This document shows positions 50,189-61,898 of a stretch of 64,000 nucleotides of DNA, in pieces. The translations under genes and the position numbers were made by a program. Numbering within the stretch: position 1 is the first letter of the stretch; every line of letters starts with the position of its first letter. A model generated the notes under the pieces. That model was not told the origin of the DNA. It did not search any database and was given only the letters and a program-made list of their open reading frames with translations. The stretch comes from Rotaria sordida (lineage: Eukaryota; Rotifera; Eurotatoria; Philodinida; Philodinidae). The stretch covers positions 1 through 64,000 of the forward strand of contig CAJNOL010001355.1 of the NCBI GenBank assembly GCA_905250125.1, read 5' to 3'.

Positions 50189-52628
50189 ATGTCTAATTTT
50201 AAGAAATTCTTTTCGAAAATTAAGAATGAGGTCAAATTTTCTAAAGCTGGCGAAGGACATCGATTAAATGAACCATCACCAACTCCTCGAAATATACAAC
50301 CTCAACCACGTTCACAAATATCTACACGACAAAATTCTGATGGAGGAGCCGCATCTCGAGCTGCTGCTGAAGCAGCACAACAACGTCTACAACAGCAATT
50401 ATCTGTGCAACAATCAGGAGCTTCAAGTAAGAATAAAGAAATGAAATTAATTTTCTCTTTATAAAAAAACACGAAAGGACTTTTAGAGAATTTCGAAAAG
50501 TATAAATTGATATCGAACGGATGAACGAAAAATAATTAGATAAAATGTTCATTTACTTTTCAGCCTCTTAAACGAGCCTGCAGAATTTTTACAAAACATT
50601 GGATTCGAATCAAAATTTTGTATTGTTTTCAAATATAAAGGTTCAAAGTATCTCTAGGACTTCTAATTTCGGAGTCACGAATTGAACTTTTAGAGGTATG
50701 AAAATTAAGTATGAACAGAGAAAATTCTCATTTTTTGCAGCAATAATCTCCTTTCTTACATATTTTATATTACCGATTTTTTAACATAGAATTAAAGATA
50801 AGATTGTTCTTTACAAAGTGCTCTAAGAACCAATAGTTTTAGAATAATTATTCAGGAATGACTGAACTCAGTTTACAAATCTGTTTTCCATAGAAATCGA
50901 AAAAAATTAACACAGTATTCCTTATCCGAAATATTTACTGTTGACAAATGACTTGCAGTAAACTAATCATTCGTATACCATTTCACAGAGAAATGAATTC
51001 TCTTTCATTCTCTGTATTTGAAATAATTTTCGCTTCTGTTTTGAGTAATATTTGATGTGATGAAATTCCTTCAAACTTAATTTATGGACCTCAAAAAGAT
51101 CGGCTCATAACTTCTAAACGAGAAGTTCTATAAAAGTTTTGAGTCCAAATTCGAAAAGAACAGAAAATTTTGATTGTAATCTAATGTTTTTGAAATTTCT
51201 TCAGACACCTTTATAAGAGACTGAAAAGTGAATAAACATTTTGTCTAATTAATTTTTGATCATTCGTTATAACGCTTTTGAAATTGTATCAAATTCAACA
51301 AGGCAATTGAATATCAATCGATCATTCTTTTAATTAAATAAAAATGTTTTTTTTTTAGGTAGTCGTACTGCTGATAGTGTTCGTCGTCAAGCTCAACGTG
51401 AACTCGAACAAGAAAAAGCACTTGAAAATCAATTTCAACGTGCACTTGATATAAAAGACCATTATTTTGGCAATCGACAAGTACATTCAAATCGCAAATT
51501 TTTTTTTTCTTACTCATAAATTCTTTTATTTTATTTCAGGTCAGTGTAGATAATTCTCCGGTAGTTGATCTTTCAAATTTTCTTTTTAAATGTCCCGATG
51601 TATTTGGTGATGATGTTTGTTTACCATACGATGATTTACAACAAGAAATAGAAAATACACTTCGATTACAACTTGATTCTGAACCTATTGTTGCTGCTAC
51701 ACTTCTATTTTTAACATGTAATCAAAAAGATCAAGAAAAATTAAATGCTAGTAAAGAAATTATATGTAAATATTTCGATAATATTATAACTAATCCTGAT
51801 GAAGAAAAATATCGTCGAATTCGATCACAAAATAAAGTTTATCTTGAAGTAAAATTATGTTCATAATTTCTTTTTTTTTTTTAATATTCTAATTTTATTT
51901 GTTCGTTTTTTTTTCAGAAAGTTTCACCATTAAAATATGCTTTCGAATTACTTCAAGCTAGTGGATTTATATTATCTGATGATCAGGAATCAATTGTTTA
52001 TCATGAACGTTCTATTGAACCATTACAATTAGCACGAGATACACTTATGAATGGTGAACCAATACAAGTACAACTTGATAGAAATTTAAAAATTTTTCAA
52101 CCAACTAAAGAACATCCATCAATACCACCTGTACAACAATTACCAAAAGATCCATTATTTTATCAACCAACTGTTGGAGATGTTTTACGTGAAAAACAAC
52201 GACAAAAAGATCTTATTGAAAAAGAAGAAATGTTAAGAACGAAAGTAATGCGTGAACGTGATGAAAAACCTGATTCATATATTCAATATAAATATACAGT
52301 TATACGTATACGAATGCCTAATGAAATTATAATACAAGTTATATTTCAATCAAATGATTTACTTTCATCTTTATTTGATTATTTACGTTCACATATTCTT
52401 GTACACAATTGGTTACCATTTACATTAATATCAAATGCTGATCGACGAGTTTATACAAGTCAAGATGAACAATCAATAACATTTAATCAATGTGGTCTTG
52501 TACCAGCTGCTTTACTTTCATTTCAATGGGATGAACAAGCACTACGTGATGTACAAGGACAAACACCTAATTTTCCGGCTGATACTTTTATCAAACCCGA
52601 AGTACTGGCAAATGCAAATCGATTGTGA
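50189..52628 (+). CDS. UBXN6: UBX domain-containing protein 6 (VCP/p97 cofactor)
   Basis: join(50189..50426,51359..51480,51540..51848,51918..52628), 459 aa (human about 441). It opens NFKKFFSKIKNEVKFSKAGE, the VCP-interacting N-terminus of UBXN6, followed by AASRAAAEAAQQRLQQQ. A PUB domain occupies about 155-265 (ENTLRLQLDSEPIVAATLLF, SPLKYAFELLQASGFI). A charged helix leads to the UBX domain (about 340-420; YTVIRIRMPNEIIIQVIF, TFNQCGLVPAALLSFQW). Family knowledge: UBXN6 binds both ends of p97 and acts in endolysosomal sorting and damaged-lysosome clearance. Intron 1 is 932 bp; the others are 59-69 bp. It ends 147 bp before the glycerate kinase start. Confidence 0.93.
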
Positions 52629-52775
52629 ATTGTATCAATTATTTTTCTTTACTTTACTTTACTTTTTTTTTTTGCTGTCATATTTTAATATTATTTATTC
52701 ATACATCTGCTATATAATATTTTTAAAATCAGCGTAAATGTATACATGTATTTCAGAAATTTAAAGAAAAAAAAG

Positions 52776-55700
52776 ATGATTGAAAAAATGAAAAATATGA
52801 AAGCGAATGCACTGAAATTATTTCGAACGGCTATTGATGCTGTTGATCCATATACATGTGTTAAACATTATCTTGTTTTTAATAATAATTCCTCACATAA
52901 TGGAAAAGCAGAATTACATGTTGGAAATAATCATATCACACTTGACCATAATCTTTATGTTGCAGCATTTGGAAAAGCAGCTATAGGTAGCACACAAGAG
53001 TTTAGATTTGTTATTAATCAAAATAATATATTCTTTTATATTTAATAAGGCATGTGCCGAGCTATAGATGAACTTTGTCATGAACATATTATCAAAGGTA
53101 TTGCTAGTGTTCCTGTTGGTGCAATTGAACAAGCTCAAAGGAAAGATTCATATATATACATATATATATATGTTGATCGTAATTGAATTCTTTTAGAAAT
53201 GGTACTTATTCGTCATGGAATTGTTCATTTGATGTGTATGAAGGTGCTGAACATAATTTGCCCGATCAAGCAGCAATGAATACTGCTCAACGTATTCAAA
53301 CAATGATTTCAGATACAATGTGTGCTGATGATATTTTCTTAGTACTCATTTCAGGTAATATATTATAGAGAAAAGAAAGTGATCTATTATTATTATTATT
53401 ATTATTTATTTTATTTTGTATTCTTATACAAAAAAGTTTCTATCGGCCAAACATGGGACCTGGGTTTTCTGAATAGTCATCAAAACGTCGTTGTACTTGT
53501 TCATTTTTGTATAATAATTCAGCCAAAATATTGTCTTCGTTACTCGATGATGATTGAATATCTCTTCGTCGAATTATTGAACGTTCAGGCAATAGTGAAT
53601 GAGGACGTTTGCGTACAAAAATACCTAAATTTGATCCCCGAAAAAGAGGAATAGATGTACGCGCCTGAGCATCAATACGACGTTTTACAAAATTAATTTG
53701 TTCATCCAATAATGGTGATGATATAGCTACTTGTTGAGTATAGATAACATAACACACAAGTAGTAAACCTTCAATAAAGTATAAAGAAACAAAAAGGATT
53801 CATATTGATAGATTATTTGCAAGTTCTTACCAGTGACGCAAACAATTTGCATGAAAGAGCCCATAATGTGTTGAGTGGAATGAAATAGTTTAGTAATAGG
53901 GTTAAATGATCTCGTCGAAATAATATATGTCTATGTCTTGATTCTATTGTTTTTTATATATAGATATAACGAGTATAAGATTTTTTTTTCTTCTCTCCCT
54001 CTCTCTTTTTCTTTTTTCTTTTCTTTTTTTTTTTGATAAGTTAGCATGAAAAATATGAACGACATTAATGAAGATTTGAACAAATTATCTTGCGTGATAT
54101 AATTTTTAATCGTATTTGAGTTTCTTTATTTTTCAGTTCATAATTAGAGATATAAGTGCGTGTGTATAAGATAATTCGAGACGTACTGCGTGATTCAGGA
54201 AATATTCGATCCGTTTCAAGTAGGGGTGACATGCACTTGAAATGACGTCAGTCAATCATCAAATAAATAAATAAATAAATATATATATATATATATCAGG
54301 AAAAAATAAGCTGCAGTCGGTATTTTCGAGATATCGTTATCATAGCAGCATATTTTTTAAAAAATAATGATATATTCTGAAAGCGCGTGGAGTTTTCTAT
54401 CAGGCTGTATATTTGCCTTTCCGTTTAAATATATGTATTACCAAAAAAGATTGAGTGTAATGAAGACACCCTCATGTCCAGATTTCCATAGACTTGATTT
54501 TGTCACTGTCACCAAAATTGGTTTTTAAAATTTTTCATCACTATAGAATTACCTTTTGAAAAGAGTAATTATATATTCTGATAGAGCTTGAAATTCTCTA
54601 TCACCTTGTATATTTACTTATTTCCTTATATTCATTTATCGAAAAGAAAATTTGAGTATAGTGAACGCACCGTCAATTGACAAGTACCGAAAATCGTTAC
54701 TTTTTTCCTTTTTTCACAATATAGTTACTATACAAATAAATCCCTAAAAAATGAATTATAGATTCTGATAGAGCTTGAAATTCTCTATCATTCTATATAT
54801 ATTTTCCCTTGCTTTGTATTTATGTGCTGATTGTGCTACAGAACATAAATGCAAAATAGTTAAAAAATGTACAGGTTGATAGAGAATTTCAAGCTCTATC
54901 AGAATATATAATTACTCTTTTCAGAAGGTAATTCTATAGTGATGAAAAATTTTAAAAATTAATTTTGGTGACAGTGACAAAATCAAGTCTGTGGGAATCT
55001 GGACATGAGGGTGTCTTTACTACACTCAATTTTTTTTGGTAATACATATATTTAAACGAAAAGATAAATATACAGACTGATAGAAAACTCTACGTGCTTT
55101 CAGAATATATCATTATTTTTTAAAAAATACACTGCTATGATAACGATATCCCCAAAATACCGACTGCAGCTTATTTTTTTCAGATGTATATATAGAATGT
55201 GAATGAAAAACTGAAATTCCCTTTGATTTTGAATTAAAACTGTTCGTTAAATTTTAACAGACGATTAATTTAGGTGGTGGTTCAGCATTATTACCGTTAC
55301 CCATTGATGCTCTTTCATTAGAAGAAGAAATTCAAATAATAAAATTATTACAAAGTAAAGGAGCAAATATTCAAGAACTAAATACAGTTCGACAAGCTAT
55401 GAGTCAACTTAAAAATGGTGGACTTGCTCGCATCGCTAAAGCAACAACTGTTAGTAAATACTGTTTTATTTTTCTTAATGTTGTATTTTTTCTATTTGCA
55501 TCTTTCGTTTTTTTGTTTTTGGAAAAGATTATTGGATTAATTCTTTCGGATGTTATTGGAGATCCACTTGAATTCATTGCATCTGGTCCAACATTCTATA
55601 GCGGCAATAAAAATCGACAAACGCTCAATATTTTCAATAAATATGATCTTATGAATCGTATCCCTGCTCAATTTCTTCAACATTTAAAACAATATGAAAA

Positions 55701-56768
55701 TACTAACGATGATCAAAATATGTGAGTGTATGTTTTTATTTTCATAATAATAGATATATGATAGTTTCCAATCAAATAACTGAACTGATTTTGATTATCC
55801 AACTCCTTTCATAAGAATTAAAACTGATGCTCTTGAATTTCTTATTTAATCCTATTTATTAGATTTATCACTGTTTCATTCTAAACTATGTAGATGAATT
55901 GTACAAATGTACTGAAACGAAACTGTTAGAAACTGAGTGCTAAGATAAAATTAGCTGTTTAATAATCCAGTTCATATGAAAAGAACTGCCTACTAGACTC
56001 AGTTCATATAAGAAGAGTTGATAAGAAGTTTTCTTTTTTGTTTTGATTCTCACGATTCATTGAACTGCAAGATGTCAAATGCCGACATAATCATCGAGTA
56101 AAATCATTGTTTATTTTTATCTTTGAAGATCTTCAATTAAACAAATTTATAATATTATTGTGGGTAGTAATCGTATTGCATTAGAAGCAGCTGCTCATTT
56201 ATGTCATCAGTCACTCAACTATATTCCTTTTATTATGACAACCTGTTTACAAGGTGAAGCACGCGAAGTTGGCCGCCGTATTGTTGAACTTATCACAACA
56301 AAACCATCTCAATTAATTTATAATGATAATATTGGTTGTTTATTTTCTGATAAATCAACGTTTAATGCTTTTCAAACATTGAGAAAAGAACATAAACGTT
56401 ATTGTCTTTTGTTAGGTGGTGAAACAACAGTTGTAATGAAAAATAATGTTGGAAAAGGTGGTCGATGTCAAGAACTTGCAGTATCTGCAGCATTAACTAT
56501 TGATAATAATCAGGAGGATATATCTATACTATTATTAGCTGCTGGCTCAGATGGAATCGATGGACCAACTGATGCAGCTGGTGCTTTTGCATTTAATGGT
56601 ATGATTACCAATGAAGACGATATCAAACGAGCTCATATATCACTTGATACACATGATATATACACATACTTGAGTGAAATAAATGATGGTGCTAATCTTC
56701 TCAAAAGTGGACACACTAGTACAAATGTAATGGATATTATTATAGTACTTGTTGATAACAAAGAATAA
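52776..56768 (+). CDS. GLYCTK: Glycerate kinase (GLYCTK)
   Basis: join(52776..52986,53050..53140,53197..53354,55274..55449,55528..55721,56129..56768), 489 aa. Conserved blocks: LYVAAFGKAAIG, EGAEHNLPD, ISGGGSALLPLP, LILSDVIGDPLEFIASGPT, LLGGETTV, GSDGIDGPTDAAGAF and LLKSGHTSTNVMDIIIVLV; an N-terminal GCK-type kinase domain plus a C-terminal MOFRL domain. It phosphorylates D-glycerate in serine and fructose catabolism. The ATG at 52776 follows TATTTCAG by 19 nt. The intron 2 donor is GAAAGA where GTAAGA is expected (53141); only this junction keeps phase and the AQRNGTYSS reading, so it is either a GA-AG intron or a damaging change. Intron 3 (1919 bp) hosts an antisense gene and a fold-back element. 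Confidence 0.9.
53440..53864 (-). CDS. Neuropeptide-like prepropeptide nested in GLYCTK intron 3
   Basis: CDS complement(join(53440..53768,53831..53864)), 120 aa, with a 62-bp intron (GTAAGA...GAAG) inside the signal peptide, phase 1. It begins MGSFMQIVCVTGLLLVCYVI, a good signal sequence. The mature part has no cysteine and several basic cleavage sites: VKRR, VRKR, IIRRR and VQRR. The last site releases FDDYSENPGPMFGR before the stop; removal of Arg and amidation at Gly would give FDDYSENPGPMF-amide. A DDY context is suited to tyrosine sulfation, and the FDDY start and M-F-amide end recall sulfakinin/cholecystokinin peptides (FDDYGHMRF-amide), though the C-terminus is not canonical. The layout of signal, spacer peptides and one C-terminal amidated peptide is that of a neuropeptide precursor. 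Family assignment is tentative. Confidence 0.72.
54297..55183. mobile_element. Long fold-back (inverted-repeat) element in GLYCTK intron 3
   Basis: Two arms of about 313 bp (54297-54610 and 54871-55183) are reverse complements with scattered mismatches, separated by a 260-bp middle. Matching blocks include AATAAGCTGCAGTCGGTATT, GACACCCTCATGTCCAGATT and TCTGATAGAGCTTGAAATTC; the last also occurs a third time in the middle near 54757. No coding potential. It ends about 90 bp before the exon 4 acceptor of GLYCTK. It is a MITE-like or Foldback-type element; transcription in either direction would give a long hairpin RNA. Confidence 0.85.
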
Positions 56769-57491
56769 TAATCAATAAATTCATTTTCAATCTTATACAG
56801 TGATTATTTTGATATTCCGTGCAAACTTAGTCTGTTTGATTTGAAGATTTATTCATATTGTTGTTAATTATTGAAGTTGAAAAAAGTGTAATAATTTTAA
56901 ATTGAGAATATCTATTTTTATTTTATGTTTGTATTAATATCGTATTCTTATTCTAATAAATTTCTCGACATCAAGGCCATTATTTATTCTAACTTTAGTA
57001 TTCTAGTTAACTATGTCATGCGTAAAATATATTATTTCACTATTTTTTACTACAGGGATAATTATAATGCTAAAATTTATTTTAATAACTTTTGCAATAT
57101 CATGAAAAGCCACAGGCTAAATGAAATTGTAAAAAAAAAGAAAACAGTGCGTGGTTTATGAAAAATTTTTCTTAAGATTAGATAACCAATACGATTAGGT
57201 ATTCAATATATATAAATTATAACAATGTTGCTATGATCAATTCATAATTACATTAAATTTTTATATCTATTAGATTTCAATGCTTCTATTTTAATGTTGT
57301 TTTTTAATTCAAAAGGAAAAATCAATATCATAAAATAAATAATAAATTGAATATCATCAACAAAATTTGATTTAAATCTAATCTATTAATCGAGTATCTT
57401 TTCTATGAAATGATCAAAAAAAAACGAGCTGATAGACTTGGTAACAGCGCAAAATTATATTTCAGTATATCTTAAATATTCATAATTTCGT
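56769..57491. other. Intergenic, no gene seen
   Basis: About 0.7 kb between GLYCTK and the next plus-strand gene. A 78-codon frame at 56925-57161 has no recognisable features. AATAAA-like signals occur shortly after the GLYCTK stop. Confidence 0.4.
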
Positions 57492-59389
57492 ATGTTCAAT
57501 TCATCTTATGGTTTATCTGGTATAAGTCTATTAACCCGATCAAAATCAATCGAATATTTTGATGATCAAGATCTCTCTGCATTGCAATTTTGGATGTTTA
57601 TGGGTACTCACATAAGAAATTTTAGAGAATAATAAAATTCAAATTTCCTATCTGATTTTTAGGAGTATTAATTTCTTTTTTAATTCTTATATTCATTGTT
57701 TTAAGTACTATCATTTATTATGAACTATTTACTGAAAATAAGAATGAATTAACTGAAGAACATGCTAAACGATTAAAAGATTTTAAAGTGAGTGACTTAT
57801 TATTAAACAGCACAGAGTTGAAACCAGTCAAACTAGATCGGACTAGCCGGTAGTCCAGTATAAGTCATTTTTCACTTTTTCCATCCTATAATAGCCAAAT
57901 CAAACTCTCGATTAGTCATATCTATCACTGAATTACTACAGAAATTACGTAAAGTTCCTGTTTCATTATTATAGTACTTTTGTGAAACATGATTGTGAAT
58001 GAGTATTGAAGTATGTGACAAGAAAATTGAGTCCATCTATACCAGCTTGCCTAAAAGATCGCAACAAGCATTCTGATGCTGTTTTAATCTACTGACAGAT
58101 GGTAACAGAAATGTCAATATGTCTGTGATAGCCTAGTAGATTTTTCGACATGCTAGTTTTGATCTCGTCTTGGTTTGTCATATAGATGATGAGGCTTCTC
58201 ACAATAGTTAAAGTAGCTCCATCGTGTTTAATATTTTAATCTCGTAGAGATTATACTGAAAGATTTTTCTTCACTATACAAGGTAGAAAATAATATTATT
58301 CTAGGGGGTATCGCTATAATTTCAAACAGAAGACATAATGAATTTTATATTAAATGAAAGCCCGTCAAAAATGGAATTTCAAAAAAAAGGTATAAAATTT
58401 TTGAGAATTTCTTAAGTTCGGGATTAAAAAGTTTTCATAATCTTCACTATTTAGTACCAATAAATCCTATTTTTGACGAGCTTTCATTTGATACAAAAAT
58501 TCATTATGTCTTCGATTTGCAATTATAGCGGTATCCCCTGGAATAATATTATTTTCAATCCTGTATATTTCCATATATTTTCTCTCTCTTGAGATCTATC
58601 GATAGACAGATCATTACATTGAACTACAAATTCTAGATTAGCTTTGTACACTAAAGAAATATCCGTCAGATATAGAAATTATGAATCAACTACATGTCTA
58701 TTCTGCTTTTCACAAGAGATTTACTTTGTTATCTCTTACGTCTCTGTGAAAGATATAGCATAAATAATACGAAATGAAAATAAATATATGATAAACTACA
58801 ATGATTAGATATGTCACAATACCGATACCATTTGCTATTGAATGTTATTTAATATCAAGTGGTGTTGATACCAACATTAGTCAATATCATTCAATATGAA
58901 TATCACTCAATATCAATGCCTCAATACTATATTGATATTGTAACATGTCTAACAATAACGAACAACGATTCCATTTTGTTTTGATAATATAACGTGATAT
59001 CGAAGTGAGTTGATAAAATATATTAAGCGTATTTTGATGAATATTCATTTAATAGAAATATTTTAATATATGTTCCCTCATAGAAATGGCCATTGACATT
59101 AATAAAACTGGTTTGATTTTTGAACAGAAAACACTTCTAGTATGACCAATGTTTTTGAAAAAAAACACGCAAAAACTCAAAAAAAAGTCTATACCAGCCG
59201 TTTTACCATCACCGATTGCAATTCTGAAACAGAGATTTATTATATCTTGTTTTTTTTTTGTTGTATTTTAAGGAACTGACAGGTCTTCAAATTGAATTAA
59301 ATGATATTCAATCAATTTTAATGAATGAATTTATTTTGGAAGCATGGAAACGTGAAAAATATAGACGAGAAAGACATTTAAATAATTAA
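57492..59389 (+). CDS. Small single-pass membrane protein with helical tail, unknown
   Basis: join(57492..57603,57663..57787,59273..59389), 117 aa, in-phase GT-AG introns. Residues 1-32 are hydrophilic (SYGLSGISLLTRSKSIEYFD), then one hydrophobic span (WMFMGVLISFLILIFIVLS, about 34-52) and a charged helical tail (LTEEHAKRLKDFKELTGLQ...KREKYRRERHLNN). No signal peptide; probably a tail-out membrane protein. Family not recognised. Its second intron (1485 bp) carries two small inverted-repeat elements. It converges on the ephrin gene with only 26 bp between the two stop codons, so the two mRNAs must overlap. Confidence 0.65.
57981..58264. mobile_element. Short inverted-repeat element (MITE-like), copy 3
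   Basis: Diverged third copy of the repeat at 2056 and 4078: head GTGAAACATGATTGTGAATG, shared block GAGTATTGAAGTA, GGTAACAGA in the interior, and tail CATCGTGTTTAATATTTTAA followed by a short AATCTCGTAGAGATT hairpin. It lies in the second intron of the small membrane-protein gene. Confidence 0.55.
58276..58566. mobile_element. Fold-back element with about 105-bp arms
   Basis: Arms 58276-58382 and 58461-58566 are reverse complements with few mismatches; matching blocks are GAAAATAATATTATTCTAGG and AGAAGACATAATGAATTTT. A 78-bp loop separates them. No coding potential. It is directly next to MITE copy 3 in the same intron. Confidence 0.8.
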
Positions 59390-59415
59390 TTCTATTACCG
59401 GAATACAATGTTCAT

Positions 59416-60114
59416 TCATAGCAAAGATGAATACAAATACAATAGACTATACAACAATGAAAAAACAAATGAAGAAAATAATCTTCTGCTATGACTACTA
59501 CTACTAGAAGAAATCCATTGTCGATATTGTTCATAAGTTTCATTAGATAATTGTTTTTGTATTTTCATACGATATTGATTATTATGATTTATTGAATAAC
59601 GTCGATAATATTTTTGTACATCAATAATAAGTCGAAATTTTTTTGTACGACATAAACCATCAAATTTTTGATTAATACCTGTTTTTTGTCCATTTGATGT
59701 TGAAATAAAATAATAAGAATGATCATCAAGAAATTCTGGCATATTTGGATATGGTAAATATTTTGATATTGATAATGTATATATTAAACGTTTTGAACTA
59801 TATGGTTGATCACATTGTATAAGTGGTTGATAATTTTCTGTAAGACATAAATGATAATCAATTTTTGATACTAAATATAATGTATTATATTCAACAGATA
59901 AAGATTGATTATAATGTGGACAAAGAAAATCAATTGTATCACCAAGACGTACATTAAGTGCAGATGATTTATTAGATTGAAAAAATGAATTTGAAGAATT
60001 CCATTCAATTTGATAATTTTGTCGTCGTCGATTTTGACATAAAGAAAAAGATATTAAATTTAATAATAAAAAAGTAAATTTTAAATATAACATGGAATCA
60101 AAAATACGTTTCAA
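59416..60114 (-). CDS. Ephrin, GPI-anchored type
   Basis: Intronless, 232 aa. It has a signal peptide (YLKFTFLLLNLISFSLC), then the ephrin receptor-binding domain: QIEWNSSNSFF, LNVRLGDTIDFLCPHYN, YNTLYLVSKIDYHLC, CDQPYSSKRLIYTLSISKY, DHSYYFISTSNG and GLCRTKKFRLIIDV, with the four family cysteines. After a Ser run it ends in a hydrophobic tail (RLFSSFVFSLLYSLLYLYSS) with no cytoplasmic part, as in GPI-anchored ephrins. Ephrins are membrane ligands of Eph receptor tyrosine kinases that guide cells and axons. Vertebrate ephrin genes have introns, so the lack of any is notable. The second ATG at 60093 is an alternative start. Divergent from the plexin-like gene. Confidence 0.9.
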   Translation of the reverse strand: MKRIFDSMLYLKFTFLLLNLISFSLCQNRRRQNYQIEWNSSNSFFQSNKSSALNVRLGDTIDFLCPHYNQSLSVEYNTLYLVSKIDYHLCLTENYQPLIQCDQPYSSKRLIYTLSISKYLPYPNMPEFLDDHSYYFISTSNGQKTGINQKFDGLCRTKKFRLIIDVQKYYRRYSINHNNQYRMKIQKQLSNETYEQYRQWISSSSSSHSRRLFSSFVFSLLYSLLYLYSSLL

Positions 60115-61861
60115 TTTTGAATGAAGTTGTATGAAATATTTGTTCTATTTATCTATAGAAATTTATGAAAATGACGAAGTGCTGAGATTACATAATCAAT
60201 GACAAGCTGTGAGATTGTGACAAACATCATGTATATGTGTGTCTAATTTCTTTTTTTTTTTTTGTTGAACATTCCAAATTTCTCTCTCGCTTTCTCTTTC
60301 TGATGACAAACTATACATTCGAAGGTGATTTGTTGTCAAATGATGTTCATTAGTCAAGATTATACCGCTCCGATATATAATAGAAGAAAAAAACAAAATT
60401 CTATTCACACTTTTTCTTCTGTAATCTATAATGATGAATGATGACAAGAGGTGATTTGTTGGCCGATGATGATTCAATCTGCTTCATTCGAGAAAATAGA
60501 TAATGCCTGAAGATATTTTTCTTCTTCTTATTATTATTATTGTTTATACTTGTAGAGATAAACTTAGTGACACGGATCAACAACATTCTTAAATCGATTT
60601 TGTATACCTTTTTTTTTTTGTGTTTCTCTCACTCTCTCTCGAAAATATTCACAGTTAAGGTTCATTAGTTAGAATGGTGATGTGTCATTGATTTTCAAAT
60701 AACTTAAGAGTGTTGCTTGCTTAAATATTGAAAATTATTTGTTATTTGTTTTGTCTATATTTATTAACACAATTTGAACTTTAGCCTTGGCATCTCATTT
60801 TTCCTTGACAAGAACTTGCGATAAGACAAGTTAATAGTGTTACTTTATAATTTCTATTCACATCGTTTTTTTTTGCTTAAAATAAGAAATTATCAATGAG
60901 TAGTTTCATTCTATTCCTATCTGTATCTTGACTTTATCAGCCTGATAATCGGAACTTGCTGACATTGTGTCTGTCTACTAGTTGAGAGTATAGAACAAAG
61001 AAAAAGAAAAAGAAAAGTGAAAAGAGACAAAAGAGAAAAAAAATTTTGTTTTATTTATATCGTAAAATATCGATATAGTTTTGTTAAGTATTAAATTCCA
61101 AAATTCTTGTCATTGATCATCGATTGAACACAAAACAATGCCTTTGACTTGATTCTTCATACTATTTACTTATTCTTCTTTTTTCTCGATTAATATGAAA
61201 AAAAGAAAGGAGAGCTACTTATTAGCTTGAACGAACACAACAATAATATTTGGTGTCCTTCTTCTAATATATATATATATATATACAGATGTAGACGGAC
61301 GCTCAAGCATTCGGACAGAAAGAAGCTCAACAATAGCATGGATGCAAACTCAATCTCTCTTTAACGGCTGTCGAATAAATGAACTAGCCGTATGTCTATA
61401 TGGTTTTTTTTTGCTTGTCTTGTGATGCTCTTGACTTAGTGCAAAAGTGGCCGATATTCAACATCGAGGCACATAATAGAACTAACAATAACAACAAAAG
61501 TAAAGAATGAAAACAGTAGTTCAACATTTTGACTCTCTTGATCCGATAACAAAACAACGATTGTTTAGGCAGTCAGATATATATTGATAACTTTTTATTT
61601 AAACCATCATCTAGTTTCTCTCTGGAGAGACGAAGACAGGGAGAGAGAGAGAGAGAGAAAACTAATAATGATTATATTACATCGACAAGAACTAAATGTT
61701 CTATTTTGTCTTGATAGATATATATTGGTATGTTAGATTGAACAGCTCTTCCTATCTATATTTACATTTCATCATCTCTAGGGAGAGGGAATAGAGAAAT
61801 CAACCATCATCTTGTTCCATTTTTTGACATTCCAATTAGTATAGAAGCACCGACTCGTGCA

Positions 61862-61898
<37 letters not shown>

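Noticed and set aside
53050-53171. Alternative glycerate kinase exon 2 ending at the GT at 53172
   Set aside because: It gives the wrong phase and a stop soon after; the GA donor at 53141 preserves the protein.
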